Assembly: GCA_002293155.1 (NCBI GenBank)
Contig: DBCQ01000024.1
Location: 1-19,443 of the forward strand
Direction of reading: 5' to 3'
Source: Burkholderiales bacterium UBA954
Lineage (GTDB): Bacteria; Pseudomonadota; Gammaproteobacteria; Burkholderiales; Burkholderiaceae_A
DNA: 19,443 nucleotides
Shown: one piece after another, positions 13,613 through 19,443 of the stretch
Position numbering within the stretch: the stretch's first letter is position 1
Layout of the letters: each line of letters starts with the position of its first letter
The notes under the pieces: generated by a model
The model's database searches: none
The model's input: the letters and a program-made list of their open reading frames with translations, nothing else
Told to the model about the DNA's origin: nothing
Position numbers and translations under genes: made by a program

Positions 13613-14530
13613 CTAGATGCGATACTGGGCAAGCGCCAATAGCCCAGCAAAACAGACTGAAGGGATCTCCTGCACGATTGCGCAGAAATTAGGCCGATCT
13701 TTTTCGAGTTCGATAAGCCTTGCATGCCACGCTGCAGCATGCCCACCGTGGATCCAGATTCGACTGACCTGATGCGTTTGTGCAACCTGATAAATAAAGC
13801 CGGTCTGCGCAAGCCCAATACCCTGCGAAATCGCTAACGATGAATCACGGGGAATCTCACGATGGACGGCTGCCCGCCCCACGTCCGACTGCATGTCAAT
13901 AGCCTGCGCGGTCCGGGGGCGCCCCATCAGACCATCTAAGTCTCGGGTTCCTCGACGCAGGCTCTCGTCCATTGTTTGGAGTCCGGGCAAGATCCAGCCG
14001 CCAAGGAATCTCGCCTGCCGGTCTTGACTGCCCTGCAAAAGATCAATCGTAGTAGCGGTTCCAGCGCTAACCACCATATGAATCTCATTGGGTCTAATCA
14101 TATCTTGGCAAGCAACTCCCAGTCCTGCAACCCATCGATCTGCCCCAAGACGCGCAGGCTCTCGGTAATCGTTGTGAAAGTGTCGTAGCTGAATTTTATG
14201 AAATCCTACCGTTTCACAGGGCCGCCAGGCCTCTGGCGGCTGAGCCCCGGTGAGTCGCTCAAATGCACTGCAGACTGCCTGATGAACACTCTGCGGTCCA
14301 ACAGAAAGCCAAGAGAGTCGGTAGTTGGTTCCACCCTGCCATTGGGAGACGAGCCGAGCTGTACTCGCTTCTGAATTCTGAATTCTTGTAATCGTTGCCC
14401 GCTGCAACTGCGAAAAGAGTCTGCCCGGCTCATCATCAGCCTGCAAAGGAATTTCCAGGCGTTGATATTTCAGTGCAGAATTTCCGCAATCCACCAACAA
14501 CAATGTCTGATGCAATATCTGCCCACTCAC
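13613..14530 (-). CDS. coaX: Type III pantothenate kinase
   Basis: This enzyme phosphorylates pantothenate, the first step of coenzyme A synthesis; the type III enzyme is unrelated to E. coli CoaA. The 305-residue protein has the phosphate-binding DCGNSALK (D14-N17), LGADRWVAGLG in the middle, and VSAGTATTIDLL, the three standard type III motifs. The C-terminal part (IWIHGGHAA) is the final nucleotide-side motif. It is somewhat longer than the usual roughly 255 residues, mostly in loops of the N-terminal half. The start is a GTG that overlaps the birA stop as GTGA, indicating translational coupling. It probably forms a two-gene operon with birA. Confidence 0.93.
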   Translation of the reverse strand: MSGQILHQTLLLVDCGNSALKYQRLEIPLQADDEPGRLFSQLQRATITRIQNSEASTARLVSQWQGGTNYRLSWLSVGPQSVHQAVCSAFERLTGAQPPEAWRPCETVGFHKIQLRHFHNDYREPARLGADRWVAGLGVACQDMIRPNEIHMVVSAGTATTIDLLQGSQDRQARFLGGWILPGLQTMDESLRRGTRDLDGLMGRPRTAQAIDMQSDVGRAAVHREIPRDSSLAISQGIGLAQTGFIYQVAQTHQVSRIWIHGGHAAAWHARLIELEKDRPNFCAIVQEIPSVCFAGLLALAQYRI

Positions 14531-15306
14531 TGCAAAATCCGCCTTAACGAGAGTTCGCCAATCTTAACCGGGACCGTTTCCCGGCCTACCTGAAGCAACA
14601 AATCACCTGCCGCAGATACGCCGTTATTTTCTCCCCGCTGCAGTACCTTTCCTGTAAGCGGATGCACGACATCAACCGTACAGCCCGATAAAGTGTCACG
14701 TTTCATGAACTCCTGCTCCCAGCCGTGGGTAAGAATTTCGCCCCGCCAGAGGCGTTGCAGCTCTGAAAAAATCTCCGCCACAAGCATTGAAGGATCAGGG
14801 TCCATCACGCCCAAGGTTTTCAAATCAGTCACTGGCCGTTCAAGTTGCGGCGGCTCTTTCCACAACAGGTTTACTCCGATGCCTGCGATCAACCAAACGA
14901 GGCCCTTGGCCTGATGCCGAGAGACCAATACACCGGCGAGTTTTGCATCGGCAGAGATAATGTCATTGGGCCATTTCACACTTAGCCTCTGATGCAGTGT
15001 CGGATAAGTACGCTCCAAGACGGATAGAACCAGAATACTCAGACGGGCCGGCAGTGCTGGGAGTGCTGTCCGCTCAATCGACTCCGGCCAGGCGATCGAC
15101 AAGGCCAGCCCACCCCCAATACTGTCTTGCCAACGGCGGCCATGGCTCGCTAGCCCCTGGGTTTGTTGCAAGGTCCACAGGGCGAAAGGCTTGATGGGCT
15201 CTTGCGATAGATCGGTATCTGCCCCTTGCAGAATACGCCTCAGGGACTCTTTCTGAGTCGAATCGACAGTCTCAATGTGCTCACAGACCAACATTCTTGG
15301 CATCAT
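14527..15306 (-). CDS. birA: Biotin--[acetyl-CoA-carboxylase] ligase
   Basis: This enzyme activates biotin as biotinyl-AMP and attaches it to the biotin carboxyl carrier protein of acetyl-CoA carboxylase. The 259-residue protein has the biotin/ATP loop TQGLASHGRRWQDSIGGGL (in place of the usual GRGRxGRxW), then KWPND, KLAGVLVSRH and IAGIGVNL. A small C-terminal SH3-like domain ends with LLLQVGRETVPVKIGELS. It has no N-terminal helix-turn-helix, so it is a monofunctional (class I) ligase and should not repress biotin genes. Two adjacent ATG codons (15306, 15303) are possible starts. It overlaps coaX by 3 nt. It is divergent from the VanZ gene, and a perfect 11-bp inverted repeat covers both starts. 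Confidence 0.93.
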   Translation of the reverse strand: MMPRMLVCEHIETVDSTQKESLRRILQGADTDLSQEPIKPFALWTLQQTQGLASHGRRWQDSIGGGLALSIAWPESIERTALPALPARLSILVLSVLERTYPTLHQRLSVKWPNDIISADAKLAGVLVSRHQAKGLVWLIAGIGVNLLWKEPPQLERPVTDLKTLGVMDPDPSMLVAEIFSELQRLWRGEILTHGWEQEFMKRDTLSGCTVDVVHPLTGKVLQRGENNGVSAAGDLLLQVGRETVPVKIGELSLRRILQ

Positions 15307-15338
15307 AGCCGCATGAATCGAGATTGCTCATGCGGCTA
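15306..15338. repeat. Perfect 11-bp inverted repeat spanning the divergent birA/vanZ starts
   Basis: TAGCCGCATGA (15306-15316) and TCATGCGGCTA (15328-15338) are exact reverse complements separated by 11 nt. The first base is the start of birA on the minus strand and the second arm contains the VanZ ATG (15330), so the repeat takes up the whole 23-bp gap between the genes. It could bind a dimeric regulator or fold at the 5' end of either mRNA. No regulator was identified. Confidence 0.65.
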
Positions 15339-16499
15339 AATCGCGCAAATTCCTTGTTGTTCGCAGGCTTGCTCTATGCCGGCGGTCTCGTTGTCATCTC
15401 GGTCTCACCAATTACAGAGTGGCGCTTCATTCCTGAAATGCCTTGGGAATATCTGCTCAGGGGCTGGCCAAAATACTGGACCAGTCTCGATGTTCTGTTG
15501 AATGTTCTCGCCTATATTCCCTTGGGCCTGCTGATCGGCCGGGCCGTAAGCCATCGCCTAAGCCCCATGGCCTGGGGGCCTCTTCAGGCCTTCGTTTTCA
15601 CAGTGTGTGCAAGCGTTCTCTTATCGATTCTGCTTGAGGCTGTACAAACCTATCTGCCGAGCCGACGGTCTTCGGTATTGGATGTGCTCACCAATGGCGC
15701 CGGGGCCAGCATTGGTGCTTTTATTGCCAGTGCCTACGCCCAGAACAAGTCTCGGCTCCAAGTCACCGACGCCAGACCCATTGAAGTCGGTGGCCTGATG
15801 CTCTTTGGGCTTTGGCTTCTCGCCCAGGCTGCCCCACAGCCCATCTGGTTAGCCCTGGGCGACATCATGACCCAGACCTCTGAGTGGCGTCAGGGACTTA
15901 CCTCATTTACGGGTGTTGATCAGAGCCCAGCGGTTGTCCAGGAAATTTTCGCTGCCCAGAGAATTCTTGCTGAAGCCCTCTGTGTTGCCACTGCAATACT
16001 GAGTTGTGCATTGTTATGCCACCTCTCAATGCTGGAATCTCCGCGCTGGTTCTCTCGTTACCAGCCCCGGCACTGGCTCTATACCCTGATTCTAGTTGTG
16101 GTTATTACCATCGGGGCGCGAGCCTCATGGATCTTGCTGCTGCATAGCCCCGAGGCCCTACTGGCCTGGCTTGGTGCAGGAGCTCAGGCAGGGATTGTTC
16201 TAGCCCTGCTAAGCGCCTACGGGTTGGCAGGCGCAAGGCCCACCCTACAGCGGACTGCAGCGCTAATGGGAATTGTGGTGATGTTGCTGCTCTCAAACAG
16301 CCTCCCTCAGAATGACTTCGCCAATGAGGCCTTCACGGGTTGGTCAAAGGGTGCCTGGCTCAATCTTCGTGGGCTCGCCAACCTTGCAGCCAGCGCCTGG
16401 CCCTTTCTTGCCCTTGGCTGGTTTTTTATTGCACTCACCCATCGGTCGACCCGAGCCTTAGAGCGTGACCTCTTCATCAGTCGCAAGCCCGCCAATTAA
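15330..16499 (+). CDS. VanZ-family integral membrane protein
   Basis: This 389-residue polytopic protein has multiple hydrophobic segments, about ten by eye. The N-terminal third carries VanZ features: LDVLLNVLAYIPLGLLIGR (about residues 54-72), then LSILLEAVQTYLPSRRSS and LDVLTNGAGASIGAF. VanZ was named for low-level teicoplanin resistance in enterococci, but most proteobacterial members have no known role; resistance should not be assumed. The C-terminal part adds further membrane helices not typical of the short VanZ. The start is ATG 15330; a TTG six bases upstream is also possible. It begins a plus-strand run with the ferredoxin, hydrolase and DacA-like genes, an order recognised in other Burkholderiales. 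Confidence 0.85.
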   Translation: MRLNRANSLLFAGLLYAGGLVVISVSPITEWRFIPEMPWEYLLRGWPKYWTSLDVLLNVLAYIPLGLLIGRAVSHRLSPMAWGPLQAFVFTVCASVLLSILLEAVQTYLPSRRSSVLDVLTNGAGASIGAFIASAYAQNKSRLQVTDARPIEVGGLMLFGLWLLAQAAPQPIWLALGDIMTQTSEWRQGLTSFTGVDQSPAVVQEIFAAQRILAEALCVATAILSCALLCHLSMLESPRWFSRYQPRHWLYTLILVVVITIGARASWILLLHSPEALLAWLGAGAQAGIVLALLSAYGLAGARPTLQRTAALMGIVVMLLLSNSLPQNDFANEAFTGWSKGAWLNLRGLANLAASAWPFLALGWFFIALTHRSTRALERDLFISRKPAN

Positions 16500-16516
16500 T
16501 TCGAGAGGGCTAAAAT

Positions 16517-16831
16517 GTGGACATGAGCTACTTTGAAAAGCATGTCTTTTTCTGCGTAAACGAAAGAGAAAATGGCGCCACCTGCTGCGCAGGATGCGGC
16601 GCCAACGAGATGCAGGCCTACGCGAAGGAAAAAATAAAAGCCCTGAAAAAAAGCGGGCCAGGAAAGATTCGGATTAACCGCGCAGGCTGCCTCGATCGTT
16701 GTGATGATGGTCCCGTCATGGTGATCTATCCCGAGGCTACTTGGTATCGCTATGTTGACCAAACCGACATTGACGAAATCATCAATGAGCATTTGATCCA
16801 TAACCGTCCGGTTGAGCGACTCAAGATTTGA
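16517..16831 (+). CDS. (2Fe-2S) ferredoxin domain protein (thioredoxin-like type)
   Basis: This 104-residue protein is a small iron-sulfur electron carrier of the thioredoxin-like 2Fe-2S class (COG3411). The cluster ligands are probably Cys13 (FFCVNE), Cys24 or Cys23, Cys58 and Cys62 (AGCLDRCDDGP), with Cys27 also nearby. VMVIYPEATWYRYV is the usual end of the fold. The GTG at 16517 has GAGAGG about eight bases upstream, better placed than for the ATG at 16523; either removes or keeps only two residues. The stop overlaps the TTG start of the hydrolase (TTGA). The electron partner is unknown. Confidence 0.88.
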   Translation: MDMSYFEKHVFFCVNERENGATCCAGCGANEMQAYAKEKIKALKKSGPGKIRINRAGCLDRCDDGPVMVIYPEATWYRYVDQTDIDEIINEHLIHNRPVERLKI

Positions 16832-17484
16832 ATTCGGCAACCGAACGCTTCTTAATTCCTGGGCCTGCGGGTCAACTCGAAGTCGCCTTGGATCGCCCAA
16901 GCGTCGATGCCCCGCCCGCCGGTCTCGCAGTGGTCGCCCATCCACATCCCTTATTTGGCGGCACCCTTGACAACAAGGTTGCACAAACAATTGCGCGGGC
17001 CTTTGTTAGCCAAGATGTCATCTGTCTGCGTCCCAACTTCCGCGGTGTTGGGCAGAGTGAGTCCTCCCATGATCACGGCTATGGCGAGGTCGATGACCTC
17101 TGGGCCGCGTGGGCCTGGTTAAACCGAGAATTTCGGGCCGTAGGCGGCCACCGTTGGATTGGTGGGTTCTCTTTCGGTGCCGTGGTTGCCACACATCTGG
17201 CCCAGCAATGGCCAAGCCACGCCATCAGTCAGGGCTCGCCGCCCCTTGACCGCGTTATTTTGGTGGGCCTTGGAATGGCAGAAGATCGTCGTGAACCGAG
17301 TGCGCTCACACCGCAGGCACGTCTTATTCATGGGGAAGAGGATGAAATCGTCGCGCTAAAAACTATCTTTGACTGGGCTACCCCACAACTCCATCCAGTT
17401 TTAGTCATACCGGGGGCTAGTCACTTCTTCCACGCAAAACTCCCTCTATTAAAAGAGTGTGTGAAGCGAACCCTACTGGCCTAA
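16828..17484 (+). CDS. Alpha/beta hydrolase (COG2945-like)
   Basis: This 218-residue cytoplasmic serine hydrolase has the HPHPLFGGTLDNKVAQ oxyanion-side motif (residues 38-53), RPNFRGVGQSE (68-78), nucleophile Ser115 in GFSFG, probable Asp172 (HGEEDEIV) and His199 (PGASHFFH). A likely activity is on an ester or carboxylate, but the substrate is not known. No ATG occurs before the conserved domain, so the TTG at 16828, which overlaps the ferredoxin stop by four bases (TTGA), is taken as start. Translational coupling is likely. The DacA-like gene follows after 1 nt. Confidence 0.88.
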   Translation: MNSATERFLIPGPAGQLEVALDRPSVDAPPAGLAVVAHPHPLFGGTLDNKVAQTIARAFVSQDVICLRPNFRGVGQSESSHDHGYGEVDDLWAAWAWLNREFRAVGGHRWIGGFSFGAVVATHLAQQWPSHAISQGSPPLDRVILVGLGMAEDRREPSALTPQARLIHGEEDEIVALKTIFDWATPQLHPVLVIPGASHFFHAKLPLLKECVKRTLLA

Positions 17485-17485
17485 T

Positions 17486-18697
17486 TTGAACGCAGAAGAT
17501 AACTCCGCCAATCCCACGGGGGGCCCTTTAAGGCTTTTATGGGCCTGTTTTTTGGTTCTATGCGTTGGCGCCTGGTCTCGTGCCGGTCTTGCCCAATCCT
17601 GGCCTGTGCCTCCGAAGCTCGCAGCACCGAGCTGGATGCTTGTCGATGCAACAACAGGCCAGACCTTGGCGCTGGCCAACGCAGATAAACCGGTCTCACC
17701 AGCATCGCTGACTAAACTGATGACCGCCTATTTAACATTCTCAGCATTACGAGAACGTCGAATTCGATTTGATCAGACAGTCGCCTCACCCCCAGAGGCA
17801 GAAATACCGCAAGGGGCCCGGATGTTTCTGCTGCCCGGCAAATCAGTATCCATAAGCGAGCTCTTGCAGGGCATGATCACGCTCGGTGCTCACGATGCTG
17901 CAATCGCTCTCGCGAATGCGATTGCAGGCTCCGAGGCTGCTTTTGTAGAGTCTATGAATAAGACCGCCCAGCGTCTCGGATTGCAACAGACGCGCTTTAT
18001 GAATTCCACTGGTGTCACCCATCCGGAGCATCGTACAACGGTGGCGGATCTAGTTAAGCTCACAATTGCATTGGTCAATGAATTTCCGGAACAGTTACGA
18101 GAGTTTGGCCGTCGGGAATTTACCTATAACGGCATACGACAGGTCAATCGAAACCGTCTCCTCTGGCTTGACAACTCCGTAGATGGACTAATGACCGGGC
18201 GCACTGAAACGGAGGGCTTCGCAATCGCCATTAGCGCCCACCGGCCTCAACCGATTGGCACGCGAGAACGAATCCAACGCCGACTAATTGCTGTCATCGT
18301 AGGGGCCACCACCGAAGAAGCCCGAGCCCAAGAGGGTTTAAAACTGCTCAACTATGGCTTCCAGCAGTTTGATGTTGTGCGGTTATTCCGTGCAGATGAA
18401 GCCAGCGAAACGGTTCCCGTATTTAAAGGCAATATGGGAAGCGCGCGTTTGCACTTTCCGAGAGATGTTCTAGTGGCGGTGCCCCGTGGCCGATCCGATA
18501 CGATACGCACACAGCTAGAGCGGCCAAATGCCTTGCTTGCGCCAGTCGCCTTCGGCCAACCGGTAGGGCAGCTAAGGGTTTGGCTATCAGGAACAGAGAT
18601 TCATCAGGTGCCCGTTACTGCGGCAGAGTCCGTAAAGTCTGCGGGCCTGCTCGGCAGGGCAATCGACTCTCTGCGTTTATGGTGGAAAACGTTATAG
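17486..18697 (+). CDS. DacA-type D-Ala-D-Ala carboxypeptidase homologue with degenerate active site
   Basis: By family, this is a low-molecular-mass penicillin-binding protein (PBP5/6, peptidase S11) that trims D-Ala from peptidoglycan pentapeptides in the periplasm. The 403-residue protein has a signal peptide (to about Ala36, AGLA), the S74-L-T-K77 motif, a C-terminal PBP5 domain and an amphipathic C-terminal helix (AGLLGRAIDSLRLWW) for membrane anchoring. Two catalytic motifs are missing. The SxN position reads Gly134-Ala-His136 (MITLGAHDA instead of MIVQSGNDA), and KTG reads Met236-Thr-Gly238 (DGLMTGRT). Activity is therefore doubtful. The frame is intact, so it is not a pseudogene by disruption. 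The start is a TTG with no strong ribosome-binding site; no better start precedes the signal peptide. A D-amino-acid aminotransferase follows. Confidence 0.88.
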   Translation: MNAEDNSANPTGGPLRLLWACFLVLCVGAWSRAGLAQSWPVPPKLAAPSWMLVDATTGQTLALANADKPVSPASLTKLMTAYLTFSALRERRIRFDQTVASPPEAEIPQGARMFLLPGKSVSISELLQGMITLGAHDAAIALANAIAGSEAAFVESMNKTAQRLGLQQTRFMNSTGVTHPEHRTTVADLVKLTIALVNEFPEQLREFGRREFTYNGIRQVNRNRLLWLDNSVDGLMTGRTETEGFAIAISAHRPQPIGTRERIQRRLIAVIVGATTEEARAQEGLKLLNYGFQQFDVVRLFRADEASETVPVFKGNMGSARLHFPRDVLVAVPRGRSDTIRTQLERPNALLAPVAFGQPVGQLRVWLSGTEIHQVPVTAAESVKSAGLLGRAIDSLRLWWKTL

Positions 18698-18748
18698 GTC
18701 AATAAAAAGTCGAGTTTTAAAATTTAATTTCTAGTGATTGAGAGCGAC

Positions 18749-19443
18749 ATGATTCAAGGTATCGAAGGTAACCCGACTGTATTTTTAAATGGCCAATGGC
18801 AGCCCCTGTCTGAGGCAAAGGTCTCGGTACTTGACCGGGGATTTATCTTCGGCGACGGAATCTATGAGGTTGTTCCAGCCTACAGTAAACGCCCGTTCCG
18901 AATTGAGTCTCACCTCAATCGGCTGATGAGGAGTCTTACCGCGATACGTATTCGTTCGCCCTATGACAAAGAGCAGTGGGCCGCCCTATTTCACGAGGTC
19001 GTTACAAGAAACGCGGGCGATGATCAATTTGTCTATATTCAGGTCACCCGAGGTGTTGCTAAACGCGACCATGCATTTCCTAATCCAGAAGTGACGCCCA
19101 CAGTCTTTGCAATGTCAACGGCCTTCCATCAGCCGAGCCAGAAGATCCGAGAGGAAGGAGTGGCAGTAGTAACCCTGCCCGACGAACGCTGGCTTCATTG
19201 TGATATCAAATCAACTGCCCTGCTCGGCAACGTATTGGCCCGGCAGTCAGCAGCAGACCGCGGTGTAATGGAAGGTGTGATGTTCCGAGACGGATTTCTA
19301 ACGGAGGGATCATCGTCAAATGTCTGGATGGTCAAAGATGGAGTACTCTGCGCTCCAATAAAAAACCACCTCGTGTTGGAGGGAATACGCTATGGACTCT
19401 TTGAAGAGCTTGCAGCCAAACTTGGCATCCCGCTGCAGATTCG
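18749..19443 (+). CDS. D-amino-acid aminotransferase (PLP class IV), partial at right edge
   Basis: This enzyme interconverts D-alanine and other D-amino acids with 2-oxo acids, supplying D-Glu/D-Ala for peptidoglycan. The 231 codons visible show FLNGQWQPLSEAKVSVLDRG at the start, FGDGIYEVVPAYSKRPFR, catalytic Lys154 in CDIKSTALLGNVLARQ, and EGSSSNVWMV, all class IV aminotransferase marks. The gene runs off the right end and lacks only its C-terminal part. The ATG at 18749 is preceded by a weak GAGAG site. The 51-bp gap after the DacA-like gene is very AT-rich and may hold a promoter, but no convincing -35/-10 pair was found. Confidence 0.93.
   Translation, partial: MIQGIEGNPTVFLNGQWQPLSEAKVSVLDRGFIFGDGIYEVVPAYSKRPFRIESHLNRLMRSLTAIRIRSPYDKEQWAALFHEVVTRNAGDDQFVYIQVTRGVAKRDHAFPNPEVTPTVFAMSTAFHQPSQKIREEGVAVVTLPDERWLHCDIKSTALLGNVLARQSAADRGVMEGVMFRDGFLTEGSSSNVWMVKDGVLCAPIKNHLVLEGIRYGLFEELAAKLGIPLQI

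Noticed and set aside
13600..13620. Bidirectional terminator between rfaE2 and coaX
   Set aside because: Only four bases separate the stops and no stem with a T-run is seen.
15330..16499. VanZ gene as a teicoplanin-resistance determinant
   Set aside because: No other van genes are present, and proteobacterial VanZ-family proteins are common without that role.
18698..18748. Promoter for the D-amino-acid aminotransferase in the AT-rich gap
   Set aside because: A TAAAAT is present, but no -35 at acceptable spacing could be found.

Overview
The window looks like chromosomal DNA of a betaproteobacterium, most likely Burkholderiales. The pointers are a Burkholderiales-like EF-Tu behind a tRNA-Tyr/tRNA-Gly/tRNA-Thr cluster, a PhaM-type polyhydroxyalkanoate granule protein, the rfaE2/coaX/birA group, and the run VanZ - 2Fe-2S ferredoxin - alpha/beta hydrolase - D-Ala-D-Ala carboxypeptidase-like gene - D-amino-acid aminotransferase. 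Genes are very tightly packed. No insertion sequence, phage gene, CRISPR array or gene-free stretch over 300 bp is visible. The species was not identified.

Layout. (1) 1-1722, minus strand: a sigma70-like promoter drives tRNA-Tyr, tRNA-Gly, tRNA-Thr and tuf. (2) 1724-4298: a DUF3108 membrane-anchored protein (minus), divergent phaM (plus), then a MerR-family regulator with a B12-binding domain (minus), which resembles the CarH/LitR light sensors. (3) 4340-13145, plus strand: a compact run divergent from the B12 regulator. It encodes a secreted glutathione peroxidase, a 30-residue small ORF, a COG2907-type FAD oxidoreductase, a DUF1365 protein, a cyclopropane-fatty-acid-synthase-like methyltransferase, a chalcone-isomerase-like secreted protein, an MFS transporter, a DUF3833 lipoprotein, a short-chain dehydrogenase, an NTF2-fold protein and a diiron protein with acyl-ACP-desaturase-like ligand spacing. 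rfaE2 follows with a 17-nt overlap. (4) 13613-15306, minus: coaX and birA overlap by 3 nt and converge on rfaE2. (5) 15330-19443, plus: VanZ-family membrane protein, ferredoxin, alpha/beta hydrolase, dacA-like gene and a D-amino-acid aminotransferase cut by the right edge.

The main biological story is region 3. FAD oxidoreductase + DUF1365 + CFA-like methyltransferase is a recurring set that, in other proteobacteria, belongs to light or singlet-oxygen responses, and the methyltransferase has been tied to methylated and furan fatty acids in Rhodobacter. Here the set adjoins a B12 photoreceptor-type regulator, a peroxidase and a diiron protein. The inference is a light-induced membrane-lipid remodelling and peroxide-defence operon, with the regulator repressing both directions from shared -10 sequences at about 4298-4304. 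The methyltransferase lacks two bicarbonate-site residues of true CFA synthase, which argues for a non-cyclopropane product.

A second notable point is the DacA-like protein. It keeps the SxxK motif but has lost the usual SxN and KTG motifs, suggesting altered or absent carboxypeptidase activity. Smaller curiosities are a perfect 11-bp inverted repeat spanning the divergent birA/vanZ starts, a perfect 9-bp hairpin at the FAD/DUF1365 junction, and a tRNA-Tyr gene without encoded CCA.
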